In this document: positions 23,544 to 36,707 of the stretch, one piece after another
Layout of the letters: every line of letters starts with the position of its first letter
Numbering within the stretch: the first letter of the stretch is position 1
Source: Pampus argenteus
Taxonomy: Eukaryota; Chordata; Actinopteri; Scombriformes; Stromateidae
Reading direction: 5' to 3'
DNA length: 64,000 nt
NCBI GenBank assembly: GCA_036937835.1
Contig: CM072879.1
Coordinates: 12,765,001 to 12,829,000 of the forward strand
Notes under the pieces: generated by a model
Databases searched by the model: none
What the model was told of the DNA's origin: nothing
The model's input: the letters and a program-made list of their open reading frames with translations, nothing else
Translations under genes and position numbers: made by a program

Positions 23544-23981
23544 CATTTTTTTTTCCTTTTTGTAACAAGTCGGTGAAGCTGGAGAAGACATTCGAGGACC
23601 GGACGGGTAACGTACAAGAACGAGCTGTCTAACGTTAAATCCAACGACACATTTTCAGTCGACGTGTTTTACCGGTTCAGAAGCGAAGCCAAGTAACGTT
23701 AATTTGCTTTTATCCTTGCGTGTCACACGTGAATGACAGTTTTTAATTACATTCGAAGTCGACGCTGTGTCATTTTAACATACCCATCCTCTAAATTATT
23801 CCCGAAGTCACTGCAACTGACAAGCCCAACGGTTGCTAACGTTTACCATCAGGATTCTGCCCCGAACTGACGTGACACCAGTGACCGTTGGAAAACCCGT
23901 TTGTACAGCAGTCGAAAAACTTTTTCGCTAAGAAAATCCGGCGTCGTCCGAGTACTTTGCTCGCCTCCACAGCCGACGAAA

Positions 23982-26900
23982 ATGAACCCCAGTGCTCCCA
24001 GTTACCCCATGGCCTCTCTGTACGTTGGAGATCTGCATCAAGATGTGACAGAGGCCATGCTGTACGAGAAATTCAGCCCTGCCGGAGCTATCTTGTCGAT
24101 CCGGGTCTGTAGGGACATGATCACCCGGCGTTCCCTTGGATACGCATATGTCAACTTTCAACAGCCAGCGGACGGTAAGTAATTTTATGAAAATACCGGT
24201 TTAAAAGGATAAAAAAGATACATGTCTGTAGTAATCAGTCAAGTGTGAGTTAGCTTTTTTTTTCAATACACGTGACTGCGGCCGACATATTGTCGGCAGG
24301 GTCTCCTCATTTGAACCTCCCAGCAGTGGCGTAGCGTTAGCAGAAAAAGCACAACGTCCATCCGGCCCTGCCCACCCCTGTAATGTAGCAGTGGACTGCT
24401 GTCTACCAGCTGAATGCTGCATGTATCTTTATCTCTGCTCTGTCAAGACAACACCCCATCTGTACAGCCCAGCCAAGTATTGTCACAAAAGTTAACCCCC
24501 CCACTCCAATATTGATTACTAGACTGCATTGTTGTGAACATGGGCGTCAATTTATTTCCTTTTCTGTTAGGAAATGTCTTCAATTACTGATTTATATTTG
24601 TCAACTTTACAAACCCCAGAAGTCACATATCCCTCCACAAAAATGATCTGCATTCCAGTGATAAGAGCACAGGTCTGTATTTTCCTTTTGGGTGTGTGTG
24701 TCAGTGTTTTTACTGAGATATATTCAGTTGAGGCTTTTCCAGTAGTAGCCTCTTAATATGCATGTTATTAGGGGAAGTATGGGTATATAACATGATATGG
24801 CAACATTCCCAAAATTCAGTTTAGTAACTGTTATAAAATATAAAATATATACAGGCAGTGTCTGGATTGAGGTCTTTTTTTAAATTTAATGAAATTTTTT
24901 TTAGATAAAGGTACTTAATTACATTGATTCACAAAACTTCCAATCCATTAATGCCATAAAACAATGGCAGCCTAATATTACCAGAGGTATTAAAGGGATG
25001 ACTTTCACGTCATAGCAAAATCTCTAATGGTGGACAAATTCAGTTAGTCCTCTATGATGGTAAACCTAATCATTTAGGGGTTTAACTTATGTTTGTAAAA
25101 ATAAAATAAATTAAAAAAATTTAAAAAAAAAACAATACAAGCAATATGGATCCTCAACTTTGGCTCTGGGAATTTTTCCTTTGATATTTTATTAACTCAT
25201 CTGTAAAGGAAAATAATGACCATATTAATTGGTAATAAAAATAATTGTTAAACATAGCCCTAGATAATGGGTAAAGTATGGTTACACTAATTTATCTGTA
25301 GTACAATCAAGTTTTAGTTACATAAAACTGCCACTATGAAAGACACAATTGTAAAAATTTGTCTGAATTGTTACTTGTGACTAGAAGGTCCTCTTGTGAA
25401 ACAAGGGAAAGTTGATAATCATCTATTGTCGAACTGAACCCTCTCAAGACTAATGACCCCACCCCAACTCTAACCCAACTCTGCTGTCACACACACAATA
25501 GATGTCTAATCCACCAAACAGCACCTTAATTCAAACAAATAAACTGAAGCCATATGTCTGTGCTCCTCCACTCAGCTGAGCGTGCTCTGGACACCATGAA
25601 CTTCGATGTGATCAAGGGACGACCTGTGCGCATCATGTGGTCACAGCGGGATCCCTCACTGAGAAAGAGCGGCGTGGGAAACATCTTCATCAAAAACCTT
25701 GACAAGTCCATTGACAACAAGGCCCTGTACGACACCTTCTCTGCTTTTGGCAACATCCTGTCATGCAAGGTAAAAGACTCGTGGTCATCTCCGCCTTGTT
25801 TTAGCTCACCTTAGCTATCAGCATCGCATTGTGCGTATAGGAATAATTGGCATGTGTGTGTCTTGTAAATATCCTCCAGTTGTTTGAACTATAGCGATGT
25901 GCAAGAGTGGCTCCCTAACTAATAAAGACACTTAATAAAATAGGTAATGGATGATAGATTGGGTTTATAGCTGCAGACATACAGGTGGAATAAACATGGG
26001 AATGTACAAATAAGTGGATAGTTGTTGGGCGAAGGAGGGGGTCTCTACTACAGAAGAAAGACATGTGCCCTTAATCCAAACAATGAATTTATAATAGCAA
26101 GAGTGGAGCCAAGTATTTCATACATGATCCAACACACAATTCAATTTTCTGTACTGCTACTGCATGTGTGTGGCTTAAGTGCAGCATGTGTGTTCTTTTC
26201 TCTAAGGTGGTTTGTGACGAGAATGGCTCTAAGGGCTACGGCTTTGTGCATTTTGAGACTCAGGAGGCAGCCGAGCGAGCCATTGAGAAAATGAATGGCA
26301 TGCTGCTCAACGACCGAAAGGTGTAAGTGAATGTTTTAAATAGGTTTAAATTGCTGAAGTGCATACTAATGTGTGGGTTAAAAAATATAACTGAAATGAT
26401 GACTGAATTAATAGATGTGTGGCAAATAAAGTACAAAACTCATTTATTAGAGTTCTGAGTGTGTATTAATACTTAAAATAAACATGTCGATGCAGATATA
26501 GCTTGTACAGCTCACTAAACATGAATAGTTGGCTTTACTGTTATGATAAAGTTGTGATGAGCAAAACAATTTTAGTATTTTTGTGATTTGTAGGTAAAGT
26601 GTAATAATAAAATTTAGTTTAATGTCCATTTCAATGCAGGTTTGTGGGTCGTTTCAAATCTCGCAAAGAGCGCGAGGCTGAGCTGGGTGCCCGAGCCAAG
26701 GAGTTTACAAATGTCTACATTAAAAACTTTGGTGATGACATGGATGATGAGAAGCTAAGAGAACTCTTCAGTAAATATGGTCCGTCAAGGATCTTCATAT
26801 TTCTTTGAAATGACCCGATACACCTGTGCATGCTTACATATTTTTTATCCTCTGCAGTAAAACATTATGCTGCAAAATATAGTCACTCAAGGATATATCT

Positions 26901-29569
26901 TTCTGTTGCCTAGGAAACTCCATGAGTATCCGTGTCATGATGGATGACAGCGGGAAGTCTCGAGGCTTCGGTTTTGTCAGCTTTGAGAGGCACGAGGATG
27001 CCCAGAAGGTAAAGAAATAATAATTTGTGACTATGGGGAAATGTCCACTCTTTCCTACCACTGAGCTCACCTTGTTTTTTTGGTATTTTTTTGTAGGCAG
27101 TGGATGAGATGAATGGGAAGGAGATGAACGGTAAACTGATCTATGTCGGCCGTGCCCAGAAGAAGGTGGAGCGACAGACAGAGCTCAAGCGCAAATTTGA
27201 GCAAATGAAACAAGATCGCATGACTCGCTACCAGGTCTGTTCTAGTACGCAAATTCACAAAATCTCCACACCAAATAATGCACCATAGTCCAACAGCAAA
27301 ATACTACTACAACTTATATTGACCAGCTCAGAAGTCTTGTGCTAATTTTAGACTGCAGTGCCTTGTAGTGAAACACTGTAGTTTGACAACCCTTTCCTGG
27401 TCGCTTTCAGTCTTATGAGTATCGTCTGGTGAGACATATTGAAAGAATGCAGCTTTGTCAAATTCAGTGCTCCCTCCTTAGTAGGTTGCACTGGCCAAAA
27501 TGGCTGCAACAGTGACGCTGTAGTTCATGGGCCCCACATTCCTTCACTATGGACTCTGGGGATAAATATGTACTACAGACAAAACAACACAATTAAAAAT
27601 AACAGTACTGTTTTTAGTAGACATTTTTTTTTGACGTTTTAATTTTTTCAAAACCTAAAAGTTTACATTATTTTTGTCTTTTATATTTATTTTCAGGGTG
27701 TCAATTTGTATGTGAAGAACCTTGATGATGGAATTGACGATGAACGCCTGAGAAAGGAGTTCTCGCCATTTGGCACCATAACCAGTGCCAAGGTAATACC
27801 TCAGCTGTTTTACTTATCTTACTATAATTAATATATGGCTAAGAAACTGCATTCATTTTCTGGTACTGATGCGCTGTAGCTGAATATACTCTCTACTATA
27901 GTACTGGTATTTTTAATTGTGTCGAATTCATGTCATATGAATCTCTCAGGTGATGATGGAAGGTGGGCGCAGCAAAGGCTTTGGTTTCGTCTGCTTCTCG
28001 TCCCCAGAGGAGGCCACCAAAGCGGTGACGGAAATGAATGGACGCATTGTAGCCACCAAACCATTGTATGTGGCCCTGGCCCAGCGAAAGGAGGAGCGGC
28101 AAGCCCACCTGACCAACCAGTACATGCAGCGAATGGCAAGTGTGCGTGCAGTACCAAACCCCGTTATCAACCCATACCAGCCCGCGCCGCCCTCTGGTTA
28201 CTTCATGGCAGCCATACCTCAGGCTCAGAACCGTGCTGCTTACTACCCAGCTGCTGGCCAGATGGCTCAGCTCCGCCCGAGCCCTCGCTGGACTACAGGA
28301 GGTGTCCGACCACAACGTGAGTATCTCGCCTGTCTTGATTAGTTAATCTAATTTAATATTTACTTTTAAAAGTGTATTGATACACATTGGTAAAACTACA
28401 TGAGGCTACTGTTGTATGTGTGCCCATAGACTTCCAGAACATGCCAGGTGCCATGCGTCCCTCAGCTCCACGCCCTCAGACCTTCAGCACCATGCGGCCT
28501 GCCTCTCAGGTTCCCCGCATGATGTCCACCCAGCGTGTCGGTCAGTCATCTATACACAAGCAGTCACTCTAACTGCACAGAAAATTCAGTCAAACTGTGT
28601 TACTGCTACTGTGTGTTTTGAATGTTTCTGTCCTACTGTTGTCTGCTCTTGCAGCTGCTCAGACTATGGGCCCACGACCAACCTCCACAGCTGCAGCAGG
28701 TGCCGCTCCAGTGCGCGGAGTCCCTCAGTACAAGTATGCCGCAGGAGTCCGCAATCCCCAGCAACACATGAACGCTCAGCCCCAGGTCACCATGCAGCAG
28801 GTAGGAGTGTACACGTCTGTCAGTCGCAACATGCTGACCTCATCTGAAAAGTCTGACGGTTACCTTTTTTTTGTCATTGTTTTCTTTCTCTTAGCCTGCT
28901 GTCCATGTTCAGGGACAAGAGCCTCTGACTGCTTCCATGCTGGCCGCTGCTCCACCGCAGGAACAAAAGCAAATGCTGGGTAAGGATCAGCAACAGCACT
29001 GCATTACCAAATACCCTGTGTGGTTAAAAATACCATTTCAAGTTGAGACTTTTTCTGGTGGGAGTGATAACACAACTACACCTCACTGTACCCTGTGTAT
29101 ACCGTGTATGACAGGGGTGTTTTAAATGATTAAGTTACTCAACAAATGCAGCATTTGACCCTTGGTGAGTGTTATTAACATCTTCTCTTAACATCTATTT
29201 CTGTCCCTCCACCAGGTGAGCGTCTGTTTCCTCTGATCCAGAACATGCACCCAAGCCTGGCAGGGAAGATCACTGGCATGCTGCTGGAGATTGACAACTC
29301 AGAGCTGCTCCACATGCTGGAGTCCCCTGAGTCTCTCCGCTCGAAGGTCAATATATGATTACATTAATATTGACAAAGTTGTTCAATGGGATTTCATATA
29401 AGTCGGGGGAGGTGGATGCTGTGAAATACCACCATGATGGTGTAGTGTAGCTAACATTAAACTATGTTCTTTGTAGGTGGATGAGGCGGTGGCTGTGCTT
29501 CAGGCCCACCAGGCCAAGGAGGCCGCTCAGAAGACTGTGACAAATTCAGCCGGTGTCCCAAGTGTCTGA
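23982..29569 (+). CDS. pabpc1: Cytoplasmic poly(A)-binding protein 1
   Basis: Thirteen coding exons (23982-24174, 25576-25769, 26207-26322, 26640-26779, 26914-27008, 27097-27234, 27697-27792, 27950-28316, 28430-28540, 28655-28800, 28895-28979, 29216-29346, 29477-29569) give 634 residues; human PABPC1 has 636. The protein binds poly(A) tails, contacts eIF4G and links translation with mRNA stability. Four RRMs occupy about residues 11-370: RRM1 [21 protein letters not shown]2 [21 protein letters not shown]3 [21 protein letters not shown]4 [19 protein letters not shown] Pro/Met/Gln linker follows, then the C-terminal MLLE domain ([11 protein letters not shown]) that binds PAM2 peptides. The start [18 protein letters not shown] is the family start. 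The exon 4 donor (GTCCGT) is weak but the join keeps frame and homology. A 3' UTR intron starts 7 nt after the stop. The duplicate (1a or 1b) is not resolved. Confidence 0.97.
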
Positions 29570-30175
29570 ACCCAAGGTGAGGACAGCGTTAAGCTTACAG
29601 TATAGATCTTCATCATGCCATCACTTGTTCTTTGAACTCCAGTCAACTTGTGCAGTGTATTGATTTACACACCTTTGTAATTGTAGTCTCAGTTTACAAT
29701 AAGGCTGTTGTTGATTGACAGTATGTCTAGGACTGATCATATTTTTGTGTTTTTTGCAGGAAGGGGGATCCTTGTGACTAGCTTCACCGATAAAGAAAAA
29801 AATCCAACAGTGGAAAAAGTGAAAATACACAAAACACAATACACAAAAAAAGTAAAAAGAAATCAAATAATATATTAAAAAAAACAATGGAAACAAGTCT
29901 CCAGCCAGGCCTTTAATGAACAGAAACACCAGGCTTGGTTTGCTGAGTAAAAAAGAGAAAACACGCATAAAAATGGAAAAAGGTAAAATAAAAAATGATC
30001 AATTTATGAGTGGTTTTAGAAAGATTCTGTGACAATATGATTGAAAGCATTCCTTTCTGCCATTTTATCCCTTTTATTGTTTTGAATGTTTGGGCTGTAG
30101 AAGTGCAGGGACAGCCTGTTATTGTGACTTTTCCCTTGACATTTGCTTGCTTGAATAAAACTTATAAACTAATTA
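29570..30175 (+). other. pabpc1: pabpc1 3' UTR with terminal intron
   Basis: The coding exon ends at 29576 (CCCAAG/GTGAGG). A noncoding terminal exon starts at 29760 after TTTTTTGCAG. The poly(A) signal AATAAA is at 30154-30159. Because the intron starts so close to the stop, it should not trigger nonsense-mediated decay (established 50-55 nt rule). Confidence 0.75.
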
Positions 30176-30637
30176 TGTGTCTGTTGCTGTCTGTTAGAGA
30201 AATGACAGATTGTCAAGGACATGTCTGTTCTGATCACTCTTATACCAACTTGATTTTAATAAGAGTAATTTCTCCACTGCACTGAAGAAAAAAAACTACA
30301 CTTTGCGACCAAACTGGCTCCTCATCAGACACAGAGGCATCAAAGTTATAACACTAAAGTTCTAAATTTGTGCTAATTTAATGAATAATTTGGATCTCTA
30401 AATAAATAAACACATAATGAACACACACACACACAATGAAATTGACACTGAAGTTGTGTTCTAAGTTTTTAATTGTGCTTTGGGACAGAGATAATAAATA
30501 TCCATGTTAACAAGCACTGAAACACATTTTGGGCTTTTGACTGCACCTTTAGACCAACCATCAGATGCAAAACCATTAACTCCACAATGGAGAAGAATGG
30601 TGATGGCACATTTGCATCGTTTGGAAGGACAAGTGGT
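30176..30637. other. Convergent pabpc1/afp4 intergenic stretch with afp4 3' UTR
   Basis: The short space between the two converging 3' ends contains a (CA)n run near 30421-30436. AATAAA on the minus strand (TTTATT-type words) was not clearly placed for afp4. There are no other features. Confidence 0.5.
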
Positions 30638-31671
30638 TTACTGACCAATGGCCTTGGCCTGCTCTGTCATTTGTGCGAGGATGCCCTCCATCTGTGTCTG
30701 GAAGTCCCTAATCATGGGCTGGAGCTGGGCCTGCATGCTGGCAGCCAGGGGCTTGATCTGCTCCTCCAGGTTGGAAGTAATGCTTGTCAGCTGCCCCTGG
30801 ATCTGAGCAGCCAGTGGCTCCAGCTGGGCTTTCCTGTCCTCCAGGAAGGTCCTGTGGGGTAGAAAATGATGAATCAACTCTACAAATACAATACACCAAA
30901 TACAATACACCAGTAAACACCTATTATTACAGACTGCTGAAAATGTATTATGCTTACAAAGACTGGTAGTCAAAGTGAGTCCAGGGCACACTAATCAGCC
31001 ACAGGGACAGTTGGAAATTTCAATATTTCCTTCCCTCATTTATATTTATTCACTCTAGAGGGAAGTAGCAAAACTGCAATATAATTATACTCTGTAACAG
31101 ATAACTTATTGAAAATGGAGAATGAAAAAAGTTATTCCCAAAATGTACATTTCAAGTATCAAAAGAATGCATAATGCTGAAAATAAATGTTATAATGTTA
31201 TGTGAAATAATAGAAGCATAAAGTGGCATAAAATGTATTGAAATACAAACACACCAAACTTGTCCATAATTGCGGTACTTGAGTACAAGTCTACAAGAAG
31301 TAGATGTTAATCATCTTAAACATGAGTCATAACTAAACCTGAGTGGATGAGAGGAATCAAGCAAGGCTTCACTACTCACTGAGCCTGGCCTTGCAGGTCT
31401 TGGCTGCCGATGATCTCAGACATTTGGGAAGTCATTCTGGTTTTCATTTCCTCAAAGTACTGAGCGATTTTTTCAAAATCGGGCATTTCTTGTGCAAGGC
31501 TTCCTGTGGGTTTCCAAAAAAAAAAAAAAAAGAAGAAAAAAGTCAATCATTAAGTATGTAATATATAATAGACAAAATACTTAAATATGGAGAATGTAAA
31601 ATAATTTGTGTGAAGGTCATACCTTGTGCCAAGGCAAGCACGACAAGAGTTGCAATGAGGGAGAACTTCAT
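30638..31671 (-). CDS. afp4: Type-4 ice-structuring protein-like apolipoprotein
   Basis: Three coding exons on the minus strand (31671-31623, 31503-31380, 30851-30638) join to 128 residues, the precursor length of the sculpin type-4 antifreeze LS-12. A signal peptide MKFSLIATLVVLALAQGSLA is followed by a mature part of about 108 residues made of amphipathic helices. Visible blocks are QYFEEMKTRMTSQM, QAQTFLEDRKAQLEPLA, SNLEEQIKPLAASMQAQL and FQTQMEGILAQMTEQ. The helical repeats are proline-punctuated, as in exchangeable apolipoproteins. The family is secreted, related to apolipoprotein A-type proteins, and can show ice-binding activity in vitro; in most fish its normal job is thought to be lipid-related or developmental. 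All splice sites are GT-AG, and a noncoding leader exon lies upstream. Ice binding in this species is not shown. Alternative name: 14-kDa apolipoprotein or apoA-II-like. Confidence 0.9.
31190..31290. repeat. Possible dispersed repeat in afp4 intron
   Basis: 'cataaagtggcataaaatg' and 'cggtacttgagtacaagtc' resemble words of an abundant fish element with 'aagtagcataaaatgg' and 'agtacttgagtaaa'. It is weak and degraded. Confidence 0.3.
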
Positions 31672-32865
31672 GGCTTCTGGCTGGGACAAGACCTACCAAA
31701 TAAATAAATACATAAATTACTTAATACTTATTACTTAAATATTCAGGATGATATTACTTGATGTTAATATGGTGTATGTTTCTTTGTCATTTTGGCACTA
31801 TTGTGCATATGCTGTGACGATGCTTTATAAAGTTTGTTTTTCAGCTGTTGGATGTAGGAAGGACTCCTGTTGCTCAATCTAATGACTCACTGATAAAGGT
31901 TGTCACATTTTCTATGAATCCCAACCACGCTTTTTACCAAGAAGTAATAAATATTTGTGTCCCCGCATGTTTGTCCAAAACCCACACATGAACTTGCAAA
32001 CTTTGTGTGGCTTATCAGCGAAAACATGTCAACAACTCCAGTAAATGTAAACTTAGAATGAGTTAACCTTGAGTTTGAAATCATTTATTACACAATGTCA
32101 ACTATCAAACATACGGCAGATAACGTTTAATTGCTTTTTTTCAAGAGCAGCAAAAAATTTACAGAATTTTAATACTACACTGAAATGAATTTTAGCATCA
32201 ATTTTCCTCTTTTGACTGTAACACTGAACAATATCTACTTATTTTGACTAATTTGGATAGTTTCATATCAGCTTCAGATAAACTTTTAAATACAGTTTTG
32301 CACAGAAGTCGGATTGTGGATTTTGGATCCCATCACTTACATTGTAAGTATATTGGAGGGATATTCTAATGGTCAATATGAACAGGAGGAATGGTTATCG
32401 TAAGAGAAACCTATTTCAATCTCCATTTCCACCTGACTATTGTTTTAAGACAAACACATGAAATTATGAACCCATCTTTTAAGAGCAAATCATACAAATA
32501 ACAGTATATTAGGTTGTTTCGAAGTGTTCTCATGTGCTATTACTTCAGTGCCCTCTGTTATGGGTTTAACTATACGGTACAAGAGTAATTTTGTTATTAT
32601 AGTATTTAAATATACGATGTGCAGGTATATATAACATACATTTTACTATTAAGTGATAAAAAATTTCAGATACTGAGATGTAGTTGAAAGCTCCAAAAAA
32701 GTTTGTAAGTGGACATTGAGTTAAGATTACAGGTCATTGATTGATTTCCAAGGTCAAGATTTGACCTTAAATTTCAGTATAAGTTAAGTTAAAAATCGTT
32801 ACATTCAAGAAGCCCATTAAAATAATAACCCACAAAGAAGAAGCGACAGTCAGAGTGTTACTCAC

Positions 32866-32935
32866 CTGTACGACAGGAGAATTTGGACCGTATGGTGCCT
32901 TCTTGTGGCACCCTCACGCTTCTTATACTTCTTAC
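32866..32935 (-). promoter_or_regulatory. afp4: afp4 promoter and noncoding first exon
   Basis: On the minus strand a TATA-like GTATAAG (32928-32922) lies about 30 bp before a short leader that ends at 32866 with CGTACAG/GTGAGTAA. The matching acceptor GTCTTGTCCCAG opens the coding exon at 31680, nine bases before the ATG. This gives a one-kb leader intron. Confidence 0.65.
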
Positions 32936-33596
32936 GGTCCTGCTGTAATGTGACTCTGATTGGACCAGATAAAATGGCAAAGCATTATTGGGTGATTGAG
33001 AATTAGTGCTGACCCTTGCAGTTCAGTTTGCCACCTGGACAAACTAAATCAAAGTCCAATAGTCCCTATGCTGACTGCATATAAGCGTGCATCTTATCAT
33101 ATTGATCAAATAAAACACTTAATCACCGGTAACTGTATCTGCCTCATGTCACTGAGGCCACATTTTGTAGAACACTTGATATTGCCACATCAGCTTCGTG
33201 AGTCATGATAACAGATGAGATAACTGCCAGGATCGTCTCGTTTGATTTTGTGTTGTTTAATTGTATTATTGTGGATGTCTGGTTTGGCTTCATGTTGTAA
33301 ATTAGTTTGTAATTTTTATTGAGAAAATGGTCTATGAATAAAATGTATTAGAATTACTAGAATCAAACCCAGTAGGTATGTATTTAGGTATATAGTATGT
33401 TTTTATGGCATTTTTATTGCACTGATGAACTCATTGATTGATTGACGTACTTTGTGATGTGTGTATGTCCTGTATTTGTACAAAGGTCCTTCCGGAAAAT
33501 GTAATCTAAAAGGCTATAAATTATGATGTAGGGGGCATCAGACTATGCTATTTCTCTTAATAGAAATAAACACACAATTAAAAAATATTGTATTGT

Positions 33597-33599
33597 AAT

Positions 33600-33648
<49 letters not shown>
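33597..33648. repeat. (TAA)n microsatellite
   Basis: About 50 bp of TAA/AAT units, nearly perfect. Confidence 0.95.
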
Positions 33649-33649
<1 letters not shown>

Positions 33650-33722
33650 TACATTGTTTTTATGTAGTGCTTTTCCAAGTGCTCAAAGATGCTGTCATGA
33701 GACATTATAACAGCATTAAAAG
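33649..33722. repeat. Dispersed repeat ('tgtagtgcttttccaagtgc')
   Basis: 'tttatgtagtgcttttccaa' then 'gtgctcaaagatgctgtcat' resembles a common fish repeat with 'tatagcgcttttctagtact' and 'caaagacgc'. It directly follows the TAA microsatellite, as such elements often do. Confidence 0.45.
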
Positions 33723-36707
33723 GTTAAAAAAAAACCATTATATACTCAGAAAAGTGTTCTTACTTGTTTTCTAAGACTATGATGCATGTCTTGAAGTTTT
33801 ACTGTGTGAAGATTTATGTCAGTCTCAACAGGGATTAAAAGAGTAGATATACAAAAGTAAATACACAAACCTTTCCTCTGAGTTAGGAAGGAATTCTGAG
33901 GAGAAATAAAGTTATTTAAACAATATACTCTAAAAAAAATGTTTCTTTAATCTGTTATTTATGTAAATCTTATTTCTACCTTTGGTTTACCTCCAACAAG
34001 GTGTTGTTACTTACTGTCTATCTTTATGATTGTTGTAAAGTAATTCATTGTCAACCACACACACCACCCTTGTCAGTAATAAACAGTTCAACACATAGAA
34101 TAACACATATTTGGATGGAATACAGTTATGTGAGCAGTGGACATGAACAACATACTCTAAAATGACTATAAGTCTCTTGTGAGAAAATCCTATTCTGCAG
34201 TTTTAAAAGTCAGATTTTCAACTATAAAGCTTTGATTAAAACCAGATGTGGGAATGTGGACCCTGTTTTTAACCAGAGATTGTTCTCTCTGTCCAGCATC
34301 TGCTCACCACTAGCCTAGACTCGTCTGTTTGAAATGACTTAGGTTGTTTACGTCTCTCAAACTCATCCTCTAAAAACGAAAAAAAAAAGGCTTCCAGACA
34401 TGGGAACATCTTTGCTGTGGTATGAAAGGTATGCAAGGATAACACAGACCTGAGTACTACTGTATATAAATGAGTTGCAGGGGAAGTGAGTGTTTTTATA
34501 AAATTTTAGCAGAACAAAATAAGAAAACATAAGCTCAGATATGTATGTAGTTATACTGAACATTAATTAACTTTTATGTGTAAAAAGTGAAGTACGAATT
34601 TTGAAAAAATAGGTCAGAGGAACTATCATACTAGATTTGTTTGGATCCATCGTGGAACTTGATCCATTGCACAAACACACAGGAGCTTAAACAAACTAGG
34701 CATTAAAAAAAACAAACCTCAATGTCCAAATGTCAGAGGAACTGAACATAAACCAATAAACTGCATAGCTGAGGTTATTAACTGATGTAATGAAATGAGA
34801 GCACGCCCTCCAGTGAGCCAAACACTCATACAAATATGATATATGACTGTTGAATTCCCCCATTCAGATGTGTGCGCAGTAAACACTGTCAACAGCTTTC
34901 AGACATTATGTCTCTCAGTCTCTCAGTTTGTGCTAATTTCTTTTAAAATATCTCTTAGTGGAACCAGGCTGAATAATGCAGATTCAGTTTTTAAAAAAGA
35001 TGCACCCTAGTTCCTCCTCAGAACCTCGCTGGCCTCTTCCCAGACCACAGAAAGAACGAAAAATTATACAAGGCCCAGAAAATCATAAAAAAAAAACCTC
35101 TAGAAAGCACAAGAGGAGGTCCCATTTCCTCTTCGGCTCTTTGTTCTGCACAAAGTTGGTGGTCCAGTAACTTAAAGCTGAACCTAGTATCTTCAAACTG
35201 GCATTAGGTTATCTGTTTGGCTGTATTAAAAGAAGTAATATCAGTTTTTTTCCTGCCCTCTTATCGAGTGAAACTGAGTTACTCTGTTTCCAGGTTTTAA
35301 TCACATGCTCCATCCTGCAGAGCTGGAGCTGTAAGCCCACACTGTAGTTGTGCTCTGTTGATGCCAGAGAACAGAGGAGGCTCAGATTTCTTGGCTTGAT
35401 ATTTCTCTGACTTTCCAGTGGTGCCTTCAGGTCCTGTACTAAACATTGTAATTCTCACAACAGATTGCTTAAAACTGTATAAACTCTATACTATATCAGA
35501 GGAAAACTTGAATGTATTGATACTTGTTTAAATGTGACATTTAGGGTTGTATTAAAGCATTATAAATGCAGCATCTATTTTCTCTTCTTGTTTAGCTGAA
35601 GTACCGTTCCATTTGACTATTGTGAAAATACACTAAATGACATTGTCATTTTCTATTAGCAACTTTAACAGAATTGAAATGACTTCAACACAGTTTGCAA
35701 ATTACAAAGTCCCAGTTTTACAAATGAGATTCACATATTAGTATTACAAACAAGCATCCAACAGAAATCAGAAACCTGTAATATCATTTTCTTCTTTATA
35801 TATCTAACATTTTGTCAACATATTGTATATAAATAGTGGTGCACAAACAAGAAATATCTCACAGCATACTGTAATCCAAGCCAACACAACACTGGCACTA
35901 TATGGCCTCAAAAATGACCAAAATATCAATAACCAACATTTCTCTGACTGAAAAACTGAACACTATAATTGCCAGATTTTTTATTGGATTGCAATAGACT
36001 CTAAAAGTTAAGTTAGATGGATATATAGATATTATATACAATAACAATAAAAAGAGAACAAAAAACACAAGTAAACTTAAATAGTCAAATAGTGTTAACA
36101 GGGTCAAGACTACTTTATTGCTTAACATGAGAGAAAACCGTTTTGGATAATAGAAATGTCATTGACATAATAGCATTGACATGTCATAATAAAGTAAGAC
36201 TAAAAGAATAAAACAGAAAGTGTATGAGTAAACATATTTGGCCAATAAAGATGATTTTGATTCCAAATGATTGTTAAATATGTTAATTGTTTAAATTCTA
36301 CACAAAAAACCACATCAACCTTATAAATTACAAGCATACAAACACACATCTCACTTTATATGTTTACAACCTGGACATGGATGCAGTTTTGTGGTAGTTA
36401 ATAGACAGAAACATGCACAAATATCGGTGTGGTCGGTCCTTTAACTCCGAAGCAACAGATTACGAGATGTCCCTGAAAGCAGCAGTTGACTGACAACCCC
36501 GCAGCTAATCCAGAGAGTGAGGCTGCATAGCAGCACTGTGATGTGTCGACTGAACATCGGTTAACTGCTTCTTTAGGCTGTGATTGACAAAAGCCTACGA
36601 GACTTTGTTCATTCAGCCCTCAAAGCCCGTTTTTGAACGTGAAAGCGTCGGGTCGGTCAGCACAGATTTCAACCAGACCGGGACTTCACAGACGTGACGT
36701 TGGGACA

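Larger units (their letters stand above)
32936..36480. other. afp4-lix1l intergenic region
   Basis: About 3.5 kb, AT-rich and divergent between afp4 (-) and lix1l (+). It contains a (TAA)n microsatellite (33597-33648), a short dispersed repeat after it, and no recognisable exon. It may hold promoters or enhancers for both genes, but no clear motif cluster was seen. Confidence 0.6.

Noticed and set aside
27896..28315. Overlapping frames opposite pabpc1 exon 8
   Set aside because: They are shadows of a conserved exon; frame and splice sites support the plus-strand reading only.
36633..36707. N-terminal extension of lix1l upstream of the chosen ATG
   Set aside because: The upstream in-frame codon is TTG, not ATG; LIX1L homology begins after 36708.
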